Assembly: GCA_030248215.1 (NCBI GenBank)
Contig: JASANG010002560.1
Location: forward strand, 62,001 to 126,000
Direction of reading: 5' to 3'
DNA: 64,000 nucleotides
Source: Enoplolaimus lenunculus
Taxonomy: Eukaryota; Nematoda; Enoplea; Enoplida; Thoracostomopsidae
Part shown: positions 31,901 to 41,780 of the stretch, one piece after another
How positions within the stretch are numbered: the first letter of the stretch is position 1
Layout: each line of letters begins with the position of its first letter
Position numbers and translations under genes: made by a program
The notes under the pieces: generated by a model
Seen by the model: only the letters and a program-made list of their open reading frames with translations
The model's database searches: none
What the model was told of the DNA's origin: nothing

Positions 31901-34900
31901 CCACAACTAATAATCCTTGGTTACAGCTGCATGTTTTAGCCGATGTAACAAAGTGCTACCTGTTGCAGTCAGATCGTACCAAGAGGGCACGCCGCCATAC
32001 TACACACTGGTACAGCATCAAGCTCGGGTAAGAGCCTTTATTACGTAGACTCATGGAAGGCTGCTGATGCTTTGGTTTTAGTTCTAAACTTGTTTTTCAT
32101 AACGTATGAATAGCTTGATCTTATGCTATGAAAGCATACGTAGTGTCTTTGCCATAGCTAAACCATAAGAAGGCTTTTTGCATTTATTGCAAATGTGATG
32201 TGGTTTGGGTATTCTTTACATCGAACAAACTTACAAGGTTCTCAGTTAGACAGTTCCTAGGGAAATATCTAGTTTCACCACACACTGCTATTACGCAGTT
32301 CACGTCATAGCTTAGGGCTTACAAGCACTCGTTAATCATGCCTCAACGAAAGTTTTCCGTTGACCATTCCTCAACGCGTGTCACAAATTGTCAATGGTAA
32401 CTTTTTGTAGCAGAGTTAACGAGCGACAGAGACCAGATGGTGTAGAAAGTATTGGTCCTGTCGCAACGCCTATATTCGCAGTCAAACGAGAGTGTGTTTT
32501 GTTTGTTCAGCTTGCTCAAGCATTGCAAGTGCTGTCTCTGCAAGCACGAGGTCCTGCTCTGGAAGAAACGTGTCGAAAATTGGTTGGGGAATGTGAAAAG
32601 TTTTGGCAAAATGGCCGGCAGGCGTGCGAGACGCTGAGTTTACTGGGCAATAATTGTGTGAATCGGGTATGTGAGCTTCAGGGTGAAACCGAAATTCCGG
32701 TTCCGGCATTTTTTCTCCTTCCGGTTCCGGTAAATTTTTACGGATTTAAAAATTCCGGTGTTATAATTTGGCCGTTTTCTTAACTTTGCTAATTTTTAAG
32801 AATCTCTTTTGAAAGCCACTTGTACTTTTAGTGTTTTTGAATTGCTTGTTCATGCTTTGGTTATTGTTGTGGACAAAAGCATTTTACTGCAAATGTATAT
32901 ATAAATCTTGAAAATCACCGAATATAACCATTAATGGTGGATTTCACTTCAGTCGATGATGAAAATCTAAAATACAGCAAATAAATAAATACCTATGTTC
33001 GATAAGGTTATTAAAATGAAATTTTTGGTGAAATGCATTTTTTACTTTACGGTTCCGGTTCCGGTAAATTGTAATTCCGGTTGCACCCTTGTGAGCTTAT
33101 AAGTCTAATTGAAATGATGGTGATTTTGTGCGTATTTGTGATTAAAGATTAAGCGGAATACCTAATATTTCATTACAAAATATTAAGAAACAAAAATTTT
33201 ATTACTTTAAATTTAAATGTATGTTGTCGGTTGGTTCTTCGATCCTCGTACATGCAATATTGTTCATTGCAAAACAATTTTAGGTATAGTGTGCTGATGT
33301 TTTGTATTTGAATGCTTTCGGTATGATATTATAGTACTGTGTATTTTTTGTTTGAGGGAAATTTGAAAAAATTGTCTTCAGTTGAACACCCGGAGAAAGT
33401 CAGAAAATGTGTTGCTCGGTTTCAAATAATGCATGATTTCAATTACTTGTTCAGGATTGTCGTGAGGGATTTGTTGCTAGTACGTCATTATTTTAACTGA
33501 ATTTCAGTACCATGTTTGTGATTTGTCTGAAGATAATCCAGACAATTTGCCAGTCCTCAAACATACGTCGAAAGTCAAGTATGTCAGTACCTGTAACTGT
33601 GGACACCGGCAAGCAACACGGGATGATCCTTTTGATGTAAAGGCAAGGAAAAAACGATTTGGTTACATTGTGTTTAGTCGTGTCACTCAAGGGTTCAAGG
33701 AACGAAATGTGTTTATTTGAAATGGCGAAAATTTTTCAGCGTCTTATTTGTGTGTTATGTTTTAATTTCAGTGTTATAATAAGTTTTACAGAATATTAAG
33801 CCAGCTCGATGTGCAATTGAAGATGTAGAAGTTTATAGTATGCAAGCTGCCAGACAAGCAAACTATGCTAATTTGTATTAATGTTACAGCTAAAGTATTT
33901 TTATGTGTCCACTGCCCAAATATGACATTTGCTACTGACTAACTTTTTGTCCGGAAACCAAAGTACAAATGCTCTTACACTGCTTTGTTCAGATTATGTA
34001 TGCGGATTTAGGATAAAGACATTTTGGTAAACTTATGAGGAACATGTTGAATTGTGTAAGTTAAAACATTTTTTCAAAATATACGGAGTTGCCATTTGTG
34101 TGGGTTTTCAGTCGGCAAATTATACTTTTTACTGCGATTCGGACGAATTTACTTGTTGTCGACAAATAGCGCAAATGCCTGGAAATAGCGTTCAGTTCCC
34201 AATTTTTCAACCGAGTACGCAAGACACAAAAGCGGCACAAATGATATTGCATGATATGCAGTCTCAAGAAGACAAACACATTTCGTTTAGTCAAGGTTAG
34301 TGTACCTGATTCGTATATGTTTTGATAGTTTATTGTACTTTTATAGTAGATATAAATACACGTTGCTAAATAATGGCAGTTAGACATATCTATTTATTTA
34401 TTTATTTATCTATATTATATATCTCTATCTATCTATCTATATATGTCTGTCTGTCTGTCTGTGTCTATCTATCTAATGGTTCCTTAAGACTGATACGGAA
34501 GTATAAGCTATTTTCAGGTAAGATTGTAATATGCGGGGCATGTAGATGTTCGGTTTGTGAAAAGTTGAAGAAACTTTAAAGAGTTAAAAACTTTGGTCTC
34601 GCTTGTGCAAAATTGAAGAACATTTAAAGGTTTAAAACCTTGGTCTCAGAATATTTTAATAGAATTGTATCGTACTGATGATCAGAATTGCTTATCTCAT
34701 ATTGAGTTTTTGTATCTTAGAACCTGATGACGAAATTATGATAAATCGAGGTATTGGTAGCGATGGCAAGGCTGTAGACATTATGTTAGGTCAAGCCACT
34801 GTCGGCGATCATAACAAAGATTTACAAACACCGCTTGCTGGGGTTGAAGACCAAGAAAGCGAACTTATCGAACGAGGTCAAGGCCCAAAAGCAGCATCAA

Positions 34901-37900
34901 TTTCGTCTGATAAGCAAGCTAGCAACGAGGTTTTATCGCAGGAAGCCCTGTTGGCTAGAAGGATTGAGGAGGTTGAAAACGAACAAGATGATAGATCTTT
35001 GATTTGGTTAGCTGGAATGGCGTCGAATGACGAGAAGGAATTTGACGCAGATGATAGTCAACTAGTAGAAACTGAGCAGCCTGCAACAAGAGACCATGAT
35101 AGCCAGCTTAGCCCACCTGATGCTATGAGTCCTGGTGGTGTGGAACCGGAGGAAGAAAATAGGCTAGATGAAGAGGTAGAGGGTAACCTCAACGAGAAAC
35201 CAGGAAACGAAGGGTCGAGTAAAAGCACGGATGTTGTGAGCGAAGCTGTGGATAAGGCTGGAAATGTGGGCGGGTTGGCTTCAGGATCGAAAAAGTCTAC
35301 ACGTGTAGATTTGTTGGGAGCTAAGCTGAATGACATTGAAGGCAAATCGAATAGTGGGTCTGAGGTTAGTTATTTGCCAGTTTTTTTCGTTCTCAGTATA
35401 ATCAAGAGTGGATGATCTACTTTATTGTTAATCTCTTGCTTAAACCCCCCTGATTGAGGGGGGATCGAACAAAAATGCAACGCTTGCTGGTACATGTAGT
35501 ACCATGCACAGCCCAAGCAGTTGCACACTCTTCTGCAAGGTGGACATCATCCACTCTTGGTATAATCTATCTAAGGCGGTTTACAAAATTTGGTAGGCTC
35601 TTAAGAATGCTCAAAGGATGCTCAAACTAGATGATACATGGAGTATAAATGGTTGAAACTCAAAAATCTCACAAACGAATCAGTAGAAAATGTTTAGAGT
35701 AGGAAGTGTTTACCACAGTTTCGGAAATATAGAAATGTGTTATTTTGTACTTAAAATGTAAAACATCTGCAGCCTGATAAAGGCCACTTTGCCGTAAATG
35801 TGCAGTCTTGCTGAAAAAAACCCGGTTAATTTATATTAGACTAAAAACCATTGCAAAAACAAAACTGTCAAACAAACTTTATCAAGAATGTTTATCAAAC
35901 CTAGACTATTTTTACTAAATTCTGCACGCTGAACTTTTCATGCCAAAGCTAATGCCACTGTATAATTGTATAATCGGTCTGAAGAAAGGTACGATTTTCA
36001 GCGGTAATTTTAGTGATAAATAAGAGACTTGCATTTTATATTAAGCGTTTCTTTGTTTTCGGTGTTTTTGTTGTCAAATTTGGATGTTTTAGTTGTCAGA
36101 CAAGCTTGGGCTGGAAGATATTCTGCGGAGTGGCGATGGAACAGACCACCCTCGAAATTCTGGAGCTCGTACTGGCGGATCGGAAAGCACACAGGATCCT
36201 GTTGAAAATGAGTTGGCATCTGGAGATGAACGCGTGATGGACAAACAACAAAGTCAACACGAAGCAAAACAGAAAACTGCTACGAATAGTGGGCAAACAG
36301 CCGATGAGCAGATGAGTCTGGCTCAACCAGCGGACCTCACGAAATCGCAGGTGTCGAAAGGTAATTCGCATTTTTAAAAATTATGTTACAAGGTACCACC
36401 GAAAATGTTATAATTTCGAGTTAACAGTTAGAAATTTTTCAAATTTCTAACTATGACCCTGACGTTATGGAAAAATTATCGTTAACTTATTGGTAACACG
36501 TGGCAATGCATTATGCATTGCGTGGTTTATTAATTGTGTATATATTTCTGAGTGGGGATTTTTGCATTTAAGATGCGCAAAAAATGTGAGTGTACAATGT
36601 GAAGTGGGCTGAATAAATTGGTAGCTATTGGAAAGTCAATTTTTGACATTTTCCGACGCATGTGTCACGAAACGAATTTATATGACTTGTGACAGGTGGG
36701 AGTTGCGTGAAGATCGTGTGGCATTTCAAAGTAATTCAGTGGTTAGCAATTTACTGCACTTATCGCTAACAAAGCGGCTATAAAATGCAGATGCGTTTCA
36801 GGTTTGAACCTGTGTTGTACAGTCACGGACAAAATGAAGCGTGTAGTAATTGCGGTTGTGTCTATACGGTCGCGGTTTTATGATCGCAGATTAGTATTTG
36901 CTCGCGATCACTTTCCTCTAAAGAAGCCATTGCAGTCGCGTCTTTACAAACGATTGGACAATTTAATACTAGCGATCGCGAGTGCATGTATGGTCGCAGT
37001 AATTGCGACAAGTTCCAATCGCGTTTGCGAGCGACTGCGTATAAGAAATGAGCAATCGCGATCATAACTGGGATTTGGAACGCGACCGCATTTGCACTTA
37101 ATTCTGTCCATGACCGTACGCTATATTTTGAATTTTAGTGCATAACCTAAGGTCTAATATCAATGCTTCAGATCTAGAAAGTCGAGCGTCGACGGTGGAA
37201 TACTTGCCTGGAATGCTACACTTGGGCAGTCCTACTGGTTTGCTGCCGCAATTTTCGTCATGGGCACTTGTTTGTCTTGGTTCATCGTCGTTGTATTCAC
37301 ACGCGCATGGTATGTGTAATGTTTACATTTATAAGACGACTGCAACTAAATTAGCGGTGTTAATATTGAACGGTACCAATTTTATCTTGGAAGTGAAAAA
37401 GAGTCAGATTTTGAAAATGCGAAAGTACCGTTTTTGTACTGGATACCAACAATGCTTTTGGGGCGTTGGAATAACTGCAGCATAAAACGCCAAAAGGACC
37501 AATTAATCGCACGCTAGACTGACTGGTTTTTATATTTTAGCATATAGTTTCAGGACTACGGGAACAACCTAATTTTTCACATGGCTCAAATTTTCTTCTA
37601 CCATGGGACGCACCATTAACAGTTGATCTGGCCCAGTGGGAGACTCAGTTGGAAGCTATGTTGGCTCGACCGACTGGAATTAGCGGCCCGTCTGCAATGG
37701 ACAACCGGAAACGATATCGACCTTCGAAACGGGGAGGTTAGTAAAGTGGCGCGGTTGAAGATAAATAATGTGGTTTAGATAACTTGATCAAACCAGACTA
37801 TTGGCTACAATGATGGCACGGAGCATTATTGTGGAATTTGCTGCGGCTTCTTTTTGTTTAACAACAGTTAGTGTTGTCCTATGTTTTTTAATTATTTTAA

Positions 37901-39453
37901 TGAGGTCCGTCAACCGTTTCATCACCGTGCATCATGGTGCGGTAATGTACGCGAGTTATTCACGTACGACACCGTATCGTGACGGAGAGCGACAGACGGT
38001 GCCTCACGACAAGTATTGCGCAACTCTACAGTTTAAGCCGCAAAGACGGCGTAAAATTTATGTTTCTTATTGTTTTAGAAGGTACAGTTACTGTGAAAAT
38101 TTTCATCGGATTCGAATACGAATGTCCCCGCGGCCATCGATTTATGCTCCAAAGTCCGTCGAGAATGTTAAAGCACACTGGACCCGGTGGACCGAAGGTA
38201 TGTTAATTGTGGTGTGTTCTAAATTTTTTTGGTTCTATATTTTTGTACTATATAGTCTCAATGATAATTCGGTGCAAACCATCAAATTTTTATTTACGTC
38301 TTGTATGTATTGTCTAAAACCCTATTCATACGTGCAAGTTTTTGCGGCGAGAACTTCCAGCTGCAACTTGCAGTTGCAAGTTTTGTCCAAAATCTTGTTC
38401 GAAAAACTTGCAGCTGCAATTAATTCATTAAAAATCATAGCTTGGAATTTAGTTCACATGTGTGAACAACCATGCAAGTTCACTAAATTTATTGCAGACT
38501 CTTTCTCATTGACTGATGAAAACATGCAAGTTCTGCGTGCAATTTGCAGCTGCAAGTTCTCGCAGTCAAAACTTGCATGTGTGGATAGGGCTTAAATGTC
38601 GGCTAGTTATGTCAAAAGCTGAATTGTTCAAAATTGCCAACTAAATGTGAGCTCGATTTTCAGTATTGGTTAAGAAATTGCCTTGAGAATAAAAATATTC
38701 AGCGGTTTAACGACTGCTTTGTGATTTTTATAGAATCGATTTTGCTTTAGGATACCGGGGCGCATTTGTCTCGTACGGATATGCCAGTCTGGTTTCCTTG
38801 CAGTTGCAGGTAAGTGAGAATTGTATGTGAAACAACGGAATTACTTCCTAAGAAAAACAGCTTAGGGTTCTAAATACAAACTATTTTATTAAAAACTCAA
38901 AATCAAGCTTATTACTATTGTATTTTTAGTAACGTAATGTTTATTTTGATTTTGAAAGAACTTGAACAATTATAGCAACTGGTTATAGTTAGTATGCTTT
39001 AAAAGATATACACAGTAACGTTACAATCGCGTAAAACTAATCTCTGTTAAGCCAAGTGTTACGTTCGGTTTGGAAAATATTGTTATGTCAATGTTTACAT
39101 CGTACTAAAGGTCAAGCAAATCACCGCTTTCTGGTCAGCTGATGCGTGTTCATATCGTAACACCAAAAGCACCCGTTTCGATTGGTCTTAATCCTCGAGT
39201 ACGTCCAGGTGCCGGATTTCCAATGCATGGCCAACTCCATGTTGCTGCTACGCATAATCCACACATGACATTTTATCCAGGAAACACTTCTGCGATACGA
39301 TTACGTCCGGCTGAATATTGGATTTTGCGGTTGCCGTTTGTCTACGTTGACGATGTAGGAATACCGTTTTATCCGCCAAAAGAAGCGACGCTGTTGGGAG
39401 GTCAAATGTTGAAGGGATTGTTTGTGGTGGAATCTGCTCTCGAGACTGGATGA
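25914..39453 (+). CDS. SMG8: SMG8, nonsense-mediated mRNA decay factor, complete, 22 exons
   Basis: Exons: 25914-25963, 26647-26773, 26943-26996, 27146-27247, 27853-27936, 28225-28292, 28625-28772, 29266-29351, 29642-29760, 30436-30602, 30784-30956, 31940-32027, 32511-32666, 33508-33642, 34112-34295, 34721-35364, 36093-36360, 37139-37309, 37554-37736, 38079-38197, 38751-38809, 39111-39453. All phases agree, giving 1,175 residues (human about 991). SMG8 binds SMG9 and the kinase SMG1 and restrains phosphorylation of UPF1. Landmarks in order: [10 protein letters not shown] (P-loop-like start of the G-fold), [95 protein letters not shown] and a C-terminal [10 protein letters not shown]. The extra length is mainly an acidic, Ser/Glu-rich linker from exons 16 and 17. 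Intron 14 is GC-AG. Exon 1 (17 residues) is the least certain part. Confidence 0.94.
26009..26430. repeat. Segment with internal direct repeats around a tRNA-like sequence (SMG8 intron 1)
   Basis: ATGTCAGTCTAGGTAGGAAC occurs at 26010 and 26353, and ATTGCTTTTATTGCATATGC with the following 30 bases occurs at 26197 and 26374. The pattern suggests a duplicated or partly duplicated SINE-like element. Confidence 0.6.
26066..26141 (-). mobile_element. tRNA-like sequence, probably SINE-derived
   Basis: Minus strand: acceptor stem GCGGGCT pairs perfectly with AGCCCGC, box A TAGCGCAGTGG is perfect and box B AGTTCGATCCC has one mismatch. The anticodon arm (CTCGCTTAAGTATCC) does not close into a 5-bp stem. 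A working tRNA gene is therefore unlikely, although a decayed one is possible. Confidence 0.55.
27300..27420. repeat. CGTC-rich dispersed repeat end (SMG8 intron 4)
   Basis: GTCCGTCGGTCGGTCCGTTCGTCCGTCCGTCCG is followed by a segment reading GAACCGCTGAACCGATTTTG. It is a common type of transposon-associated repeat in invertebrate genomes; no termini found. Confidence 0.4.
27505..27815. repeat. Diverged direct duplication of about 170 bp (SMG8 intron 4)
   Basis: Two similar blocks, about 27500-27640 and 27670-27815, share AAATTAGG[A/G]CTTTT, CAC/TGATTATTA, GTTACA[A/G]GCAAT and AAACCTCCAAAACC motifs. Confidence 0.55.
32684..33092 (+). mobile_element. MITE family E (SMG8 intron 13)
   Basis: CAGGGTGAAACCGAAATTCC at the left and GTAATTCCGGTTGCACCCTT at the right, with TTCCGGTTCCGG motifs near both ends. 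It begins 18 bp inside the intron. Confidence 0.75.
33643..34111 (+). other. GC-AG intron (SMG8 intron 14)
   Basis: The exon ends TGTAAAG and the intron begins GCAAGG; the acceptor is GGGTTTTCAG. Using GC keeps the conserved DPFDVK followed by SANYTFY, as in SMG8 of other species (DPFDIKAANYDFY). The only nearby GT (GTAAAG at 33637) is also in phase but would delete the conserved Val-Lys. The AAG before GC fits the strong exon-side consensus usual for GC donors. Confidence 0.75.
34379..34477. repeat. Tetranucleotide microsatellite (SMG8 intron 15)
   Basis: Compound TATT, TATC and CTGT tandem repeats. Confidence 0.9.
36822..37120. mobile_element. MITE-like element L, GATCGCGA-rich (SMG8 intron 17)
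   Basis: Roughly inverted ends GTCACGGACAAAATG and AATTCTGTCCATGAC. The interior is packed with CGATCGCGA, TCGCAGTAATTGCGAC and GCGACTGCG motifs that can pair with each other. It ends 18 bp before the acceptor of exon 18. Confidence 0.6.
37893..38033. mobile_element. Repeat family K fragment (SMG8 intron 19)
   Basis: Contains TACGCGAGTTATTCACGTAC and GACGGAGAGCGACAGACGGTG, typical of the CG-rich family K. Confidence 0.45.
38321..38594. mobile_element. MITE family G, complete copy (SMG8 intron 20)
   Basis: CCCTATTCATACGTGCAAGT and ACTTGCATGTGTGGATAGGG are long inverted termini. The interior repeats AGCTGCAACTTGCAGTTGCA-like motifs. Confidence 0.8.
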
Positions 39454-39539
39454 GCGCAGGTTAGTTAGGGGCAGGGACCATGGAAGCCTTTTGGAAATGG
39501 TAGGCTCAGGGAATGAGGTATAAGAGGTGTCTATGTTGG

Positions 39540-39700
39540 GAAGTGAAACGTACCGTTAGGACGGCACAATGCTTTTTAACTGTTGTAATGCCGTCCGCCA
39601 CCGTACGGCCATGCACGTTAATTGTAGCATGACGATGCATAACAATTTAATTTGCTTGATTTTTGGGGCCGTGTGGCGTCGCACGACAAGTAATAGCACC
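39540..39700. mobile_element. Repeat family K
   Basis: ACGTACCGTTAGGACGGCAC and GCCGTCCGCCACCGTACGGC motifs, CG-rich against an AT-rich background. Confidence 0.5.
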
Positions 39701-40618
39701 ATCCTGACTAGCTGAGATAGTTTACTTGCTGGTTTAGTTTTTCGATGATGTTCAAATTACATTGACCGCGCAATCGAGGGTAAGCAATTCAAACATTAGT
39801 TAGACAGAGCTTACTTTAGCCAATTCAGAGCATACGCTCTGGCACAGCGTTTTTGCTTTCTTGTTAAAGTCGATGATGACATTCAAATTTTTCAGATAGT
39901 TTTTTGGCTCGATATTTGTGACGACATGGGCAAATACCAACAGATTAGCTTTGAGCATATCGTGTTTCGCAGCTTCCCATAATTTGATTTCTCAAAGTCA
40001 GTATCCGGCCGGATATCCGTCTTGGTTGGCGTAATCGGTGTGAACTAGAATGTTAGGGCTGTGTTGGTTGTCATGAGGAAATATTTGGATTGAATTTATC
40101 ACAGAATGCCGAGTTGAATATGGATATAGAGAGTGATGACTGTGGGATATAGAGCGTTTGATTTCCTGGAATAATTAAACAGGAAATGTGGTACTGATAT
40201 TATTAGGAAATCGGACCAGGTTAATGGTAGGAGCCTGTCCACTAAACCTAAATCTACGCCTAAACCTAAGAGTAAACGTAGACATAAGCCTAAGCTTCCC
40301 TGTGTATAGTAAGCACCTCAGTTTTCTTGTCTCCAGTACACAGGTTCTTATAATTAACCTTGGCCAGAACATAATATGCTGAAGTATGGTAGTTTTTAGA
40401 TGTAAATACTATTTCTCATGCTTGATAGTGTGGAAATTAATTAGTTAACTTTTACCATTTTGGACAGTTACTTTATTCAGGATCTCCAGCTGGTGTATTG
40501 GTTTTTTCTGTTAAGTACAACGGTAAAGTTTGACAAATAATCTTGGTTAATGGTTCGTTGTATCTGGTTTTTATTCAATTAAAGTTTTCGTTTATTAAAT
40601 GACTGAGCGTGTAACAGC
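39701..40618. other. Stretch without a recognised feature, downstream of SMG8
   Basis: Only a short run of CCTAA hexamer-like units (40245-40300) is seen. The rest is AT-rich and unassigned, and may include the SMG8 3' untranslated region. Confidence 0.35.
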
Positions 40619-40752
40619 GGCCCATTTATAGAATAGGGCCGGATCGTTCCGGAGGGGCCATAATAGTCAGTTTAAGCTTTAGACTAGTGTTTTTGCTTAG
40701 GCCTAGGAATATGCTTATACTACTGTTCCAGCCCTGTTCTATACGTGGGCCG
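40619..40752. mobile_element. MITE family B, short
   Basis: GGCCCATTTATAGAATAGGG and GCCCTGTTCTATACGTGGGC ends enclose a brief CTTAGG core. Confidence 0.75.
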
Positions 40753-41495
40753 AAACTGTTGACAGCGATAATCATTGTGCAAGTGGAAGTTTTTTCGGGC
40801 CCTGCAAAAAATAGTCATCCGAGTCCCCGTAAAAAATCTTGGCACAAGTTGCGACAATTTTGGCAGTGTGATTTTCCTATATTTAAAATTTATGTCCTTT
40901 TAAGCATACAGAGGTAAAAAGTCCCGGAGCCAGATGTCGACAGAATATACTGGAAACGACAAAATTTGAATGCCGCATGTCAGTTTACAAATCCGTGATC
41001 TTAAGGGATCTTCGTATACGAATAGCCATATCGCATGCAATAGATATCACCGGACATTTATGCGAATATATATGGTATCTCAAAATTCTTCCAAATATCA
41101 CATGCAGAGCAGGCAGTATAACTTGTGTGCACTAGATAATGTAGCTTTTAAAGACTGAATATCGAATTGGCTTCTATTTTTGTTTTCGGTTTAATAAATT
41201 TTTCCTAAATTTATTCCTAAGTACAAATAATTAAAATTAATAATTTTAGTATCACGTGATGTTCTAGAGGATATTCACGCTATCTTACCACAACTTTGCA
41301 GGCGTTGTCAAACGTGTCATATGATATTGACAGACAATATTACGAATATCATATGATATTGCATTACATACAGTAAATGTCACATAAGATAGCAGACCAT
41401 TTCAATTTCTGAATTTGATAGCGAATCAACGTGTTCACAAAACTTACCCGCTATTGTAACAACATCAAAACGTGTTCCTATTGCTGTCCCCGTTA
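40753..41495. other. Stretch without a recognised feature
   Basis: AT-rich. A local inverted arrangement of CATATGATATTGACAGAC and ATATCATATGATATTG (41318-41365) is the only structure seen. Confidence 0.3.
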
Positions 41496-41500
41496 TATCA

Positions 41501-41686
41501 ACCACGCAAGGCTTAACAAACCCCCTGTTTCTCAAACCCCCCCCCCCCCCCCGTGTCACCCGTTCTTTTAAAATAATATAAATAAAAAAAAAAATTATAA
41601 AAACAAAAACAATTTATAAATAATATCAACCACGCAAGGCTTAACAAAAAATAAAAGGAAAAAAAAAAGAGAAAAAAAGAAAAAAG

Positions 41687-41720
<34 letters not shown>

Positions 41721-41722
41721 AA
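41501..41722. repeat. Homopolymer-rich segment with a flanking 24-bp duplication
   Basis: ATCAACCACGCAAGGCTTAA is found at 41499 and 41626. Between the copies lie an 18-base C run and an A-rich stretch; after the second copy comes a long impure A run. Long homopolymers like these are also common assembly weak points. Confidence 0.7.
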
Positions 41723-41780
41723 CCACCAGTTTAAAGCAAGCGTTATTCTCTAGCATTCCCGCGGAAAAACGCTACGCCTC

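Noticed and set aside
32388..32510. Upstream extension of SMG8 exon 13
   Set aside because: The frame is open by chance; the acceptor TTTGTTTGTTCAG at 32510 gives the correct phase and starts at the conserved LAQAL motif.
34678..35415. 245-codon frame as a separate gene
   Set aside because: It is SMG8 exon 16 with a few intronic codons at both ends; phases join it to its neighbours.
37801..38595. 264-codon plus-strand frame
   Set aside because: Spans SMG8 intron 19, part of exon 20 in the wrong frame, intron 20 and a family G MITE.
41513..41722. 69-codon Phe-rich minus-strand frame
   Set aside because: Read from the poly-A and poly-C tracts.
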